64,000 bases of DNA, taken from Actinostola sp. cb2023 (lineage: Eukaryota; Cnidaria; Anthozoa; Actiniaria; Actinostolidae). The stretch is from assembly GCA_033675265.1 (NCBI GenBank), contig JAUJYZ010001058.1:368501-432500 (forward strand). Direction: 5' to 3'. The notes under the pieces are model-generated. The model had not been told where the DNA came from and searched no databases. It saw only the letters and a list, made by a program, of their open reading frames with translations. The position numbers and the translations under genes are program-made. Positions 19,471 to 37,016 of this stretch are shown here, in pieces; positions within the stretch are counted from its first letter, which is position 1; each line of letters begins with the position of its first letter.

Positions 19471-20963
19471 AGATTAACAGAAGATGACATACAACTTCCG
19501 TTTTACAAAGTTATGGCATGTTCCGATATGTAGTGCCGTATAGTGAAAGTTATGTTTGGCTGATCTGATATAAAGGGAAATTAGTTTATTTTCTTCCAAC
19601 TCACAGTTCAGCTCAGTCCGTGATTAGTAAGTCCATGTGCTTGCATCGTTATACTGACTCTTTTACAAACGGGGTCATATATGTTTTGTGTTCTGTGGCT
19701 ATAGTCACAGAACAGTCCGTGTCACCAGATTTGGAGTTCTAGGTGACGTCACATGTTAATCAGAGGCAGGAAATACCAGGTGGTGCCATCGGCATAAAAC
19801 TTTCTATTTTCTGACACTAGCTCATCTCTTTAATCCCCCAAATCCTTTTCTATCCAGCAAGTTGGAGCCTACGCGAACAACTACACAAAGTTGGTCAAGA
19901 AAACATTACCGTAAAAGCATTCACCATGTTGGTTCTTCGTACGACCGTGTCCGCGGAGATTTCCCGTAAGACTGTCGGCTTGTTGTCGTGTACCATTACG
20001 TCATCGCTTTCAGCCGGAAGAGTTCATAAATGACTATTTTTGTTTGTTTGGCATTCAACGAAAAGGGAAGAAAGACTAAAATGGATCAGGACTCATTTTA
20101 TGTGAAATAAATCTTCCAAATATTTATCAACAGTATAAAAAATAAAAGTAATTGAAAAATGAAGGTATCGCTGGCAGCACATCCTACTCTAAGTGACGTC
20201 ATATTGGAATTTCCTACTCCGCCAGCGCAGCCAAGCCAAGTGAAGTCACTCCTCTTCCTTATAGTCAACCAACGCATCTAAATATACACCAACCCACCCA
20301 CGCCAGCGATTTTCTTAGTACAATCAATTATAGTAGACTATCGTACTAGGCTATTTTAGGCCACCGTCTGTCCGAGAAAACCCGCTCTGGTTCAGTTTGG
20401 AAAAAGGCCTGTTACTGTACTGAATATGCGAATGAACCAAAAAGGGCGTTGGTCCCCTGACGTGGGTTGATTCAGTTTGAGTACCACTGAACTTCTCATT
20501 GAAATGACTCTCTACTCGTCATCATCTGTTAATTTTGTTTCCCGAGAATTTCAATGTTTCCCGAGACGAATTTTGTTGTTCTCATGTCCTAGCAAACGCC
20601 ACCTACGTTCGACGTGTTGTTGATATTCGTAAGACTCTGAAAATACTTGAGTTTCACTTTGCCGAACTGATGTAAACAATATAATTGCGCCGTGTTGGGG
20701 TTCCTCGTTAATTTTTCGGAAGTTATGTCACCTCGGAAACTCTCGACCGGGATTCGGCAAAGCTCGGTCTCGTATGGTTTGCCTGTACATTACTGTTAGT
20801 AAAAGCCTAAATTTTCTCTCGGTAAAAAAGCAGCTGAATTTACTTTAGTTAACCGGATCTAAAATTAGAAAGGCTATTTATAGGTGGTTGTTTGCGGCCA
20901 ATAGCGTAGAAGACGGGTTATTATTCGCTAGCACAGAGAGTCGCCACATGATGACCGAGCAAG
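19471..20963. other. Intergenic and upstream region of the KCTD5-like gene
   Basis: No coding region is recognised over about 1.5 kb. The last few hundred bases must contain the promoter and 5' leader of the BTB gene. An out-of-frame ATG pair lies at 20948-20953, just upstream of the chosen start. Confidence 0.5.
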
Positions 20964-26694
<5,731 letters not shown>

Positions 26695-26949
26695 GAGAAC
26701 TAATTTATATCTGAACTAAAAACGAAGAGGATTTAACAAATTATATTAGTGGACAAAGAAAGTAGTAAAAAGTAGTAGCGCAAAATGGACTAAAAAAACT
26801 TCACCAGAGAGGACCTCTTGTTTCTCAATTATGGCAAAGACTGGAACATTTCTTTTGAATTGTGTTCATTCAAAGACATCCAGGAAGCCATTTTAATGTT
26901 ATGTACACCGTGAACCCATTCAATCAGGAGCTGGTTCCATTTATAGACT

Positions 26950-27360
26950 CAAGTGGCCCAGAAGTTGCTTTATAGAAATACAAATACCATTGAAATGCCC
27001 AAGGAGTGCACTTCAAGAATACCATTCAAGTGTCTCCAAGAAATATTGGTTTTACGAATACCTTCACAAGAGTTGTTTTTAAAATGCAGATACCATTCAA
27101 GTGTCTCAAAAGTTGGTTTTAGAATACCATTCAAATGTCACAGCAACTTTGTAGAAAACCATTCAAGTGCTAAGAAGTTTTTATCAATGCTGAACTGCTG
27201 GTACCATTCAGGAGTGGGTTTTAGAATCCATTCAAGTGTCCAAGTGGTTTGGTTAATTCTAGAAAGCCATTGAAGTGCCCAAGAAAGACTTATTAAAATG
27301 CTGATACCATTTAGGAGTTGGTTCCAAGAATACCATTCAAGTGTCTCAGACAATGGTACT
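26950..27360. repeat. Degenerate repeat of ATACCATTCAAGTGTC units
   Basis: The phrase ATACCATTCAAGTGTCTC recurs about eight times at irregular spacing with partial GTTGGTTTTAGA spacers. It looks like an old, decayed minisatellite. No gene is supported. Confidence 0.65.
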
Positions 27361-27731
27361 TTCTAGTTTATCATCTGCACCAATCCATTCATGTTTCATA
27401 ACTAACACAAATAGTTTACTGGCAATCTGAATACATCTAAATGGTTAATGGTAAAGCATTGAAATGTCTTCATTCCTGTAACTAACTACCATAACTAAAA
27501 CCCATTTAACTTTTTTAGTACATGAGTGGTTTACTAGTAAAGCTTTTGATAGTGCACTGGAAAGCCATTGGAATGTTTTCTCTGTTCAAATAATTTCTTA
27601 TTTATTGGATTGCTGATAGTGTTTGACAAGTGGGAAGCCATTTGCAAGCAGAGCATGGGATCAAAAATCCTTTTTTTTTTCCAATACCACAATAATTTCT
27701 TTTGTTCTTGTTTGGAATATATGTGCCATTA

Positions 27732-28272
27732 GGGAGTGGTCATTAAGTATGGGTAGGGGGGCTGGTAAATGGAGAATGATGGTGTGAAAAACTCCTGTTG
27801 CATACACTTGTAACAATGATTTGTACATCCTGTGCAACTTGTTTAACAAAGCTTTATTTCATATTACAAACTTTTAAGTTTTTTTTAGGTAAAATACTAA
27901 CAATGGTATTCTATAAAAATAGTTTAGCAACAGGCCCGTAGTAAGGGGAAAATTTCTGGGGGGCACAATCTGATGAATGGTGAAGTCGTGAGCTCCTAGG
28001 GAGGGTGTGAGGTGCTCCCCTGAAAATGTTTGAGGTATGGGGTCTCTGAAATAGCATTTCCTGCCTTCTGAAAGTAATTCAATTCAGCAAGTTAATACTG
28101 TTAATAATGATTAGTTAATAATAATAATACATTGTAGATGATATCTAAACATCAGAATAATCAATATGGGCTCAAACTTTTTTGACCCCCCCCCCCCCCC
28201 CCCCCCCCCCCCTCACCAATTTTATAAAATTTTTTTTTGATCCCCCCAAAAAGGTGGTTGAAACTTTTCAAG

Positions 28273-28309
<37 letters not shown>

Positions 28310-28349
28310 AATTTACCAGCCCCCCTACCCATAATTAATGACCACTCCC
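27732..28349. mobile_element. TTA-flanked element with GGGAGTGGTCATT ends (PIF/Harbinger-like), carrying poly-C
   Basis: Inverted ends GGGAGTGGTCATTAAGTATG and its counterpart ATAATTAATGACCACTCCC are flanked by TTA (27729-27731, 28350-28352). A 3-bp TTA duplication with GG ends fits PIF/Harbinger. Inner inverted parts include GGTAGGGGGGCTGG / CCAGCCCCCCTACC. Two C runs of about 25-35 bases lie in its right half. Confidence 0.8.
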
Positions 28350-28911
28350 TTAATGTTGCTGTAGTACAAGAAACTCACACTGGTTCATGTACATGAGAGT
28401 AATGAAGAAGAATAGGGTATATTGTAATAGTATTAGTATTAACAAGCTTTTAATTCATTACTATAAGCGGCTTGTGGCACAACTTTTCACAACTGTTACA
28501 TCAGCATACGTCATGACTCTTGTTAACATGGTTTCTATGGTGATTGCATGTAACAGGCAAAAGTTATGCATTTTAGTTGTCCGTTATCTCCAGAAAGGTT
28601 TGTCTTGAAGCATTTTGTCATGAAATATGTAGATATAAAAGGCTGTTTGTTACATCATCGCTCAAGCAAAAGTCACAACTACATGTAACTGTGCAAGTGT
28701 AACCACATGGCAAACCTTGATTGATGAGTTCCAGTGATTATTACTCTTTCTCCAATGATTGGTATTCAGACAGGATATCATATAATAATTTTGAGAATAA
28801 ACAAGCTCTGGAGCCATGGATATGATTACCATAAACCGCACTGGCAGATAAGCGATGATACGCAAAGTTTGGTCAATCGGAGAATATTTGCCATTATTAT
28901 TTCACATGACT
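28350..28911. other. Intergenic, no gene seen
   Basis: No coding region or clear repeat is recognised. Confidence 0.45.
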
Positions 28912-29271
28912 CAGTCCCATGCATGGGATGGCTGCATGTTTGCCAGCAACTCCATCCAGTCCCATGCATGGGATGGCTGCATGTTTGCCAGCAACTCCAT
29001 CCAGTCCCATGCATGGGATGGCTGCATGTTTGCTAGCAACTCCATCCAGTCCCATGCATGGGATGGCTGCATGTTTGCTAGCAACTCCATTCAGTCCCAT
29101 GCATGGGATGGCTGCATGTTTGCTAGCAACTCCATCCAGTCCCATGCATGGGATGGCTGCATGTTTGCTAACAACTCCATCCAGTCCCATGCATGGGATG
29201 GCTGTATGTTTGCTAGCAACTCCATCCAGTCCCATGCATGGGATGGCTGTATGTTTGCTAGCAAGTCCATA
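28912..29271. repeat. 45-bp minisatellite, 8 copies, each with a CCCATGCATGGG palindrome
   Basis: The unit starts CAGTCCCATGCATGGGATGG and continues CTGCATGTTTGCCAGCAACT. Because 45 is a multiple of three, several frames stay open on both strands (repeating QSHAWDGCMFASNSI in one). There is no start, splice or homology evidence for expression. Confidence 0.95.
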
Positions 29272-30402
29272 AAGCATGTTACAATACAAATTTATGAAAA
29301 CATTGTCTTTTTCCAGATGTTCTCGTAGACCAAATATCCTCAACTTTGAATGACTATTTTAGGTTAAAAGGTGTAGCTTATCTGCTGGTGTTGATGGCAG
29401 TTTATTAACCCATAACCTCTACTTTGCTAATTAATGCTAGCTAATGATTAGATAGATCTAATAACATGCTTTCAATTTCACCTGGAATGGAGAACAATCA
29501 GCCTTTAAACCTGGAATTGACAAGCGATGCAAGCACAAGAGACCTTATGTCACTGTAAAAAATGGGTCTGACGCAAGCATAAGCGCAAGCACAAGAGACC
29601 ATATGGCACTGTAAAAATGGGCTGACAAAAGCATAAGCGCAAGGATCACAATTATGCTTTTATCGGCCCATTTTCACACAACAAAAGTTCTTACGTTTGC
29701 ATCGCTTGTGAAATCATGGCTTTAGGAACCTTTATCTAGTACTTTTAGTAAGAGAGTGACAGAGATTGCTTGGTGTCATTTAAATGAGTAAATACTGTCA
29801 CAAGTACAGCCTACAATTGCTAGAGCCACCTTATTGTGCCAAGATGAGGTGTCCGCTTTATTTGCCGATAGTCCATGCAAGCACAGAGTGAGTGGTCATT
29901 GATCAAAATCTATATTCTGATTTAGACTTTTTGAATTCCAAAGAAGAATTTGGATTTGGATCACGGTACACTGTTCTTGCACTTACCCATTGTTTCTTTG
30001 TTCTTTTTCGGTTTTGATGAATACTGTATATGTTCTTTATAGTTGCCTCATCCTGAGTGAGATTAGGTGTTAGTGACGGTCAAACCATGCTCGAGGATCC
30101 AGCGGTTTTTGTCCGCCGCTCCGAAACCGCTGGATTCTTGAGCATGCAGTAAAACATACATTTTTGAATATAATCTTCATCCAAATCAAATCTGTTCAAC
30201 CTAGATTTCCTTGATAATTATATGTAATTAGATTATTAAATGTTGTAGAGTTGCATTAGGGTACTATTATTATAATAATTATCATTATTATTGTTACTAT
30301 TATTATTAATATGAATGTATATCACAATAGGATGCTATATAAACATGCTGTATTTCAAATTTAGTAAGGCTCAGTAATATATACACTTTCTATAAAGTAA
30401 AG
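29272..30402. other. Intergenic with small repeat remnants
   Basis: This contains GCAAGCACAAGAGACC-type short repeats (29525-29645), a decayed copy of the TGCAAGAAC MITE (29868-29990) and an imperfect hairpin with arms GATCCAGCGGTTT / AAACCGCTGGATTC (30087-30147). No gene is seen. Confidence 0.5.
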
Positions 30403-31976
30403 TTACAATAGGCGGCTTATAGACAAGACAGTTACTATAGGCTGCTATAGACAATACAGTTACTGTAGGCTGCTATAGACAATACAGTTACTGTAGGCTG
30501 CTATAGACAGTACAGTTACTATAGGCTGCTATAGACAAGACAGTTACTATAGGCTGCTATAGACAATACAGTTACTGTAGGCTGCTATAGACAATACAGT
30601 TACTGTAGGCTGCTATAGACAATACAGTTACTGTAGGCTGCTATAGACAATGCAGTTAGGGGCCGTCGACATATTCACCTTTCCCCGCTTAACGTCCACT
30701 GGACGTTTAGGGGGGGAGGGGGTGAGGCGGGAAAAAATGTGGACGTTAGTGTGGAGCATTTTTGTAAAAAATATTTGTTTACTTCATGTTGAAAACAAAA
30801 AGAAAGCAAAGATAAAACGAACAAACTGGTGGTCCGTTCTAACAAACTTCGGTGTTATATAAATAGATTCTGATATAAACTATCGAAAATCATGGACGGC
30901 CAGCTCTGTTTGCGGTGGATTGGGTACGAGAATGCTTGGATTACCTGTGGTATCCCAGCGTTCATTGGGAATTAGTCGGACAAAATGGCGGTGGACTGAC
31001 CGAATATATTGTGCACAAGTAATAGCCAGAATTAGTCATAGAGGCAAGATATAGAGATACAAAAGAATTGTTATTAAGGAGAATGAAGTGAACTCGTCCA
31101 GTGGACGTTAAGCGGGGAAAGGTGAATATGTCGACGGCCCCTTACTATTGGCTACTTATAAACAATACAGTTACTGTAGGTTGCTATAGACAATACAGTT
31201 ACTATAGGCTGCTATAGACAATACAGTTACTGTAGGCTGCTATAGACAATGTAGTTACTATTGGCTGCTTATAAACAATACAGTTACTGTAGGCTGCTAT
31301 AGACAATACAGTTACTATAGGCTGCTATAGACAATACAGTTACTATAGGCTGCTATAGACAATACAGTTACTATAGGCTGCTATAGACAATACAGTTACT
31401 ATAGGCTGCTATAGACAATACAGTTACTATAGGCTGCTATAGACAATACAGTTACTATAGGCTGCTATAGACAGTACAGTTACTATAGGCTGCTATAGAC
31501 AATACAGTTACTATAGGCTGCTATAGACAATACAGTTACTATAGGCTGCTATAGACAATACAGTTACTATAGGCTGCTATAGACAGTACAGTTACTATAG
31601 GCTGCTATAGACAATACAGTTACTATAGGCTGCTATAGACAATACAGTTACTATAGGCTGCTATAGACAATACAGTTACTATAGGCTGCTATAGACAATA
31701 CAGTTACTATAGGCTGCTATAGACAAGACAGTTACTATAGGCTGCTATAGACAAGACAGTTACTGTAGGCTGCTTATAGACAATACAGTTACTATAGGCT
31801 GCTATAGACAATACAGTTACTATAGGCTGCTATAGACAAGACAGTTACTATAGGCTGCTATAGACAAGACAGTTACTGTAGGCAGCTATAGACAGTACAG
31901 TTACTATAGGCTGCTATAGACAATACAGTTACTATAGGCTGCTATAAACAATACAGTTACTATAGGCTGCTATAGA
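30403..31976. repeat. 28-bp minisatellite interrupted by a transposon
   Basis: The unit is AATACAGTTACTATAGGCTG followed by CTATAGAC, with about 38 copies in total on both sides of an inserted MITE. CTATAGGCTGCTATAG inside each unit is a 6-bp inverted repeat. The left block has more CTGTAGG variants than the right block. Confidence 0.95.
30659..31141. mobile_element. TTA-flanked MITE inserted in the 28-bp array (PIF/Harbinger-like)
   Basis: 483 bp with inverted ends GGGGCCGTCGACATATTCAC and GTGAATATGTCGACGGCCCC, extending through CGCTTAACGTCCACTGGACG. The array sequence CAGTTA is cut exactly, with TTA duplicated (30656-30658, 31142-31144). No transposase is present. Confidence 0.92.
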
Positions 31977-32282
31977 CGGTATTTATTTCAAAGCAAAGCT
32001 TGTCTTGCCAAATAACACTGATAAAGTGTTTTTAGAAGCCAAAACTAGACATATACACCAACAACACCTGTCAAGTTGGAGTAGTCTACAAACGAAGCCG
32101 TGTCAAAATTAATCTGGCACCAACTGAATTTCACGATATTATCTGGCCAAAGTTTACTGGAAAACATTATGTCAGTCGTTTTTAATTGTAATGATATCTA
32201 TTCGAATCTACATGTATAGCATCATCCCTTTATTGTGTTAACAATAACTTTCATTATCCTATACATATTACATCTCAGCCAA

Positions 32283-32362
32283 TCAGAGTTCACCATTTCT
32301 ATGAAATACAGAGCGGTATTTCATAGATTTTTCTATGAAATACAGAGCGGTATTTCATAGTT
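32283..32362. repeat. Two tandem hairpins in CTATGAAATACAGAGCGG
   Basis: CTATGAAATACAGAGCGG followed by TATTTCATAG is a self-complementary block present twice in a row. Related to dispersed foldback sequence; function unknown. Confidence 0.65.
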
Positions 32363-32682
32363 TGTATTAGCCAATCAAAATGTTGTAAATTTTCCCGCTT
32401 TTTTCTTCCACTGGACGCGCTCGCGTCGTGTTGCTACAATCTTTGCATAATTTTTTTTAAATTTCAAAATCCAAACTCATTCAACGATTCAAAGCATTAT
32501 AAACATGACTTCAAGTTCGAGAAATAATTCAAATCTTCCTTCACTCTCAGAAGAAGCGTTAGAAAACAACAATTGACACGACGAATTCGAAATTCATAGC
32601 ATTTATTTCTACGAAACTCGAAAAGCTAAGTAGAAACGACTTGACAGTTTTAATTGTTGATGTAATATGAATAGGATAATAT

Positions 32683-32839
32683 GGTTATTCCATGGTTTTC
32701 TATGGAATACGGGCGAAAATTTCACTCAAAAATTATATTATTTTAGTATACAACTCGCCTAAAGGCTCGTTGTATACCAAATAATATAATTTTTTCGTGA
32801 AATATTCGCTCGTATTCCATAGAAAACCATGGAATAACC
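32683..32839. mobile_element. 157-bp near-perfect palindrome
   Basis: The arms GGTTATTCCATGGTTTTCTA and TAGAAAACCATGGAATAACC pair, with a centre GTATACAACTCGCC / CGTTGTATAC. The size fits a small MITE. No coding content is present. Confidence 0.75.
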
Positions 32840-33327
32840 AATAATTATCGGCCATGATTAATTATTTTAGAACTCTGATTCAAAAGTACTCTTTCTACCC
32901 AAAATAGATGTTCTATATACTCGGTGCAGTGAGGCCTATATCCGAGTGACTTTTGTACTATTGTACAAACGTTTATATCTAGTACAATATCTAAAACACA
33001 TTGAATCCGCCTTTTTCTGTTTAGCGAAGTGTTCATTGAGCAGGTTTTCAATGAGCAATGGTAATAGATCAACAACTATTGAATGAAGGATGTTTAGGTT
33101 TTTAGCGGATAGTTAAGTGAGCTTAGCACTTTACCGTGGCACAAAAGAGCTTTTGTTTATAACGAAGTGAACTTTGTTTTCGTCACCTGTAAAGTACCTG
33201 GTAATGACAGTCGTTTGGAGCGAGTGACCTGGAGCAATACGAGCATATTTGTTTAAGCTTCAGAAACTACCCTGAGTTAGTTCAATACGATACGAGTTGG
33301 TACGTTCACTTCTTGAAGTCAGTTTAG
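32840..33327. other. Upstream region of the unknown gene at 33.3 kb
   Basis: No coding region is seen. The promoter and 5' leader of the following gene should lie here. Confidence 0.4.
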
Positions 33328-34107
33328 ATGGAGCAGTACCACGACTCGGAGAAACAACCTACAGTTCTTACTAAGCATCTGAACAGAAGACTTTCGATTC
33401 AGAACGGTGGTCTGAATAAAACATGGAACAGAAAGATCAGTGCACTGGAGAAGGAAAAGCTTGATCATGGGACTAAATTGGACGGTGAAATTGCCAAGAT
33501 GTTAGACTACAGGAACTCGCTAAGCGAAACAACTGGCAAGCTGTTCGAGACAGAGCAATTACTATTCCCATCAATTGACACTGCTAAGCGTAGATTTAGT
33601 TTTTCAACCCTTACTGCAGTACACGTTTTACAAACGGAAAAAGATAAAAACAACATCCAAAAGTCAATGAATCAGAGATATAATAGAAGCCGGGCCGATG
33701 CCATTACAAAAGAAACCACAAGTTCGGAGAACAAAAAGATAAATCGACGAAATTCTAACATTTCATTGTTTGAGTTACAAAGGTTAATATACTCGGCACA
33801 GTTCACCATGAATGAAGAACATCCAAAATCACAGAACCACTCGGACACAGACACGAAGCAATACTACAACTGCTTGAGTCTCGAAGAAGGAGAAGTCCTT
33901 CCCATCAGACTACCACCTCTAGCGCATGTCTGGAAATTACCAAAACTTTACAGCCAGATAACAAGAAAGGTGGAGGTCAGAAACTTTGACAGAAATGATG
34001 CGTTTTTACGTAAGGCCGCAGGAGACGATGCCGACCATCAGGATATAAAGTACTGTAGATACTTGAGGGTACCGCAACAGAGGGGGTGCAAGAAAAAGAT
34101 CAATTAA
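33328..34107 (+). CDS. Intronless gene of unknown function (259 residues)
   Basis: A clean ATG-to-TAA frame in an otherwise stop-rich region. The product is hydrophilic with no signal peptide or membrane segment. Features by eye: a Lys/Glu-rich, probably helical segment (about residues 30-60, ISALEKEKLDHG), a Ser/Arg/Asn-rich middle (115-145), a Pro-Leu patch (VLPIRLPPLAHVWKLPKLY, about 194-212) and a basic C-terminus (GCKKKIN). I recognise no family. The last 28 codons including the stop form the first unit of an 84-bp tandem array, so the present C-terminus may have been altered by that expansion. The splice-free structure could also mean a single exon of a larger gene or a retrocopy. Confidence 0.6.
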   Translation: MEQYHDSEKQPTVLTKHLNRRLSIQNGGLNKTWNRKISALEKEKLDHGTKLDGEIAKMLDYRNSLSETTGKLFETEQLLFPSIDTAKRRFSFSTLTAVHVLQTEKDKNNIQKSMNQRYNRSRADAITKETTSSENKKINRRNSNISLFELQRLIYSAQFTMNEEHPKSQNHSDTDTKQYYNCLSLEEGEVLPIRLPPLAHVWKLPKLYSQITRKVEVRNFDRNDAFLRKAAGDDADHQDIKYCRYLRVPQQRGCKKKIN

Positions 34108-34614
34108 GGGGATGTCGACCATAGTGATATAAAGTACTGTAGGTACTCGAGGGTACCGCATCATAGAGGTAGCAAGAAAAAGATCAATTAAGGGGATGTC
34201 GACCATAGTGATATAAAGTACTGTAGGTACTTGAGGGTACCGCATCATAGAGGGGGCAAGAAAAAGATCAATTAAGGGGATGTCGACCATAGTGATATAA
34301 AGTACTGTAGGTACTTGAGGGTACCGCATCATAGAGGGGGCAAGAAAAAGATCAATTAAGGGGATGTCGACCATAGTGATATAATGTACTGTAGGTACTT
34401 GAGGGTACCGCATCATAGAGGGGGCAAGAAAAAGATCAATTAAGGGGATGTCGACCATAGTGATATAAAGTACTGTAGGTACTTGAGGGTACCGCATCAT
34501 AGAGGGGGCAAGAAAAAGATCAATTAAGGGGATGCCGACCATAGTGATATAATGTACTGTAGGTACTTGAGGGTACCGCATCATAGAGGGGGCAAGAAAA
34601 AGATCAATTAACAT
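34021..34614 (+). repeat. 84-bp tandem array made of the 3' coding end of the gene at 33.3 kb
   Basis: Seven copies of a unit beginning GGGGATGTCGACCATAGTGA and ending AAAAAGATCAATTAA. The first, diverged copy (87 bp) is the coding end of the upstream frame. The following copies stay in the same reading frame and each translates to a DIKYCRYLRVPHHRG-type segment ending in KKKIN and stop. Confidence 0.93.
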
Positions 34615-34690
34615 TGTCGCTAAAAACACTAAAGACTATGCGCATGTGGAAAGAGTTATAGAAAAGCGTTACGAATTAAGTATCTTTTGC

Positions 34691-34881
34691 ATTTTCGTAT
34701 GAGTGGCAAACCTACGGTACGGTGTTACGGTACGGAATCGAAGACCTTGTATTCAACTAATCACAGCGCGCGAAATCATTGCTCAACCAATCAGAATGGT
34801 AGGACACGGCACAGTACCGTAATCGCACGGCACGAACTGTACGACCGTAACTAGTACTTCCCACTCGTATGAAAACAACTC
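34691..34881. mobile_element. TA-type MITE, GAGTC family, copy 2 (diverged)
   Basis: Inverted ends CATTTTCGTATGAGTGG and CCACTCGTATGAAAACAACTC, with interior GTACGGTGTTACGGTACGGA and GACCTTGTATTCAA, match the copy at 26335-26541 read on the opposite strand. Confidence 0.75.
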
Positions 34882-35756
34882 TAATGATAGCTACAATAGC
34901 TCAGTAGCTGTACGTATGGTATTTCCCGGGAGAGGTCAACTGGATGATCGTCGGAAAATTGGAATGAAACCCCTGATAGAAGAACATGTTTATTATTATT
35001 ATAATTAAAGGTGACTAATCTGGGCGTGGTTTAAATTTTATTTGACCCCTAAAAGATACCATCTACAACAGAAAGACAATAAGAGCTGTGTTTTTTATTT
35101 CTTCGCGAGTAACCCCTAAATGATACCTTGATGGCTAAAAATATTGGTGTTCCGTCGTGAACACCGGCCCTAAGTGATACCAAGAACCGTAATTTACACC
35201 CCTAAAAGAGACGATGTTTAAAGATCAGTTTTGTATATAGTATTAATTCTGTAAAATAAACAGTGTGTGAAAGCTAAGCTAAAATGACGTATAAACAATA
35301 AAATTAATTTCGGTCACACAAACTCTGTTGGAGCAGAGCCTCGGCCATTTTTGAAGAGACATTGCATGATGGGACACAAAGAAAAAAGGCTAGATGTTTA
35401 AGATATGCATACATACAGGGATTCTGAACAGTAATTTGTGCACACTGAATCGCATTGAAGTTGTTGAACTAGATTTGAATGGATTTTTTTGATAATAAAA
35501 ATGAAAATCCGATTTTTCGAGACTGTCCTCGAATTTTCGAAATTTACAGAAATTATTTGTTTGTTTTTCTTCTTATTTTCTTTTCTTTACCGTTTTATTT
35601 GTCGAGTTCATGCGGCCACGAAAATAAGATTTAAATATAGTGCAAGAAGAAATAATTGACGAGCAAACCACACTGGGAAAAAACGCGCGTTCTTCAAACG
35701 TTGGAAATTTGTTGAAATTTTTCAATTCCTAAAGTTTGAAGCGCGCGTGCGCTTCT
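34882..35756. other. Intergenic, no gene seen
   Basis: Contains short dispersed phrases such as CCCCTAAAAGATACC and CCCCTAAATGATACC, probably old repeats. No coding region is recognised. Confidence 0.45.
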
Positions 35757-36660
35757 TCCAGTGAGCCCACGTTCCTCTTGGTCAGCACACGAGAAATCTC
35801 GTCCCCAGAGCCCACGTTCCTCTTGGTCAGCACACGAGATTGGTGTCCTATACAATCTCGTCCCCAGAGCCCACGTTCCTCTTGGTCAGCACACGAGATT
35901 GGTGTCCTATACAATCTCGTCCCCAGAGCCCACGTTCCTCTTGGTCAGCACACGAGAAATCTCGTCCCCAGAGCCCACGTTCCTCTTGGTCAGCACACGA
36001 GATTGGTGTCCTATACAATCTCGTCCCCAGAGCCCACGTTCCTCTTGGTCAGCACACGAGATTGGTGTCCTATACAATCTCGTCCCCAGAGCCCACGTTC
36101 CTCTTGGTCAGCACACGACATTGGTGTCCTATACAATCTCGTCCCCAGAGCCCACGTTCCTCTTGGTCAGCACACGAGATTGGTGTCCTATACAATCTCG
36201 TCCCCAGAGCCCACGTTCCTCTTGGTCAGCACACGAGATTGGTGTCCTATACAATCTCGTCCCCAGAGCCCACGTTCCTCTTGGTCAGCACACGACATTG
36301 GTGTCCTATACAATCTCGTCCCCAGAGCCCACGTTCCTCTTGGTCAGCACACGACATTGGTGTCCTATACAATCTCGTCCCCAGAGCCCACGTTCCTCTT
36401 GGTCAGCACACGACATTGGTGTCCTATACAATCTCGTCCCCAGAGCCCACGTTCCTCTTGGTCAGCACACGAGATTGGTGTCCTATACAATCTCGTCCCC
36501 AGAGCCCACGTTCCTCTTGGTCAGCACACGACATTGGTGTCCTATACAATCTCGTCCCCAGAGCCCACGTTCCTCTTGGTCAGCACACGAGATTGGTGTC
36601 CTTTACAATCTCGTCCCCAGAGCCCACGTTCCTCGGTGCTGACCAAGAGGAACATGGACT
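35757..36660. repeat. 59-bp minisatellite, about 15 copies, open in all three forward frames
   Basis: The unit contains AGAGCCCACGTTCCTCTTGG, TCAGCACACGAGATTGGTGT and CCTATACAATCTCGTCCCC. Two short units lacking the GATTGGTGTCCTATACAA part are interspersed. Forward frames of about 290-357 codons exist only because no unit has a stop. The same phrase recurs inverted at 36634-36660, which suggests that the array grew from a dispersed foldback repeat. Confidence 0.93.
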
Positions 36661-36689
36661 GTGTCCTATATCGTGTCATATCATCTCGG

Positions 36690-37016
36690 CGTTCGTTGGT
36701 CGGTCGTTGGTCAGTCGCTGGTCGGTCGTTGGTCAGTCGTTGGTCAGTCGTTGGTCGGTCGTTGGTCAGTCGCTGGTCAGTCGTTGGTCAGTCGTTGATC
36801 GGTCGTTGATCAGTCGTTGGTCAGTCGTTGGTCGGTCGTTGATCAGTCGTTGATCAGTCGTTGGTCGGTCGTTGGTCGGTCGGTAGTCGTTCGTCAGTCG
36901 TTGATCAGTCGTTGGACAGTCGTTGGACGGTCGTTGATCAGTCGTTGGTCGGTCGGTAGTCGTTCGTCAGTCGTTGGACGGTCGTTGATCAGTCGTTGAT
37001 CAGTCGTTGGACAGTC
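36690..37016. repeat. 12-bp GTCGTTGGTCAG minisatellite
   Basis: About 27 copies of CAGTCGTTGGTC / CGGTCGTTGATC variants. No coding evidence beyond the repeat frame. Confidence 0.92.

Noticed and set aside
30403..31976. Possible CRISPR array (regular 28-bp repeats)
   Set aside because: The repeats are head-to-tail without unique spacers, there are no cas genes, and the genome is eukaryotic.
35736..36853. Forward reading frames of 293-357 codons
   Set aside because: These are frames through the 59-bp array and the adjoining 12-bp array. All three frames are equally open, which is the mark of a repeat and not a gene.
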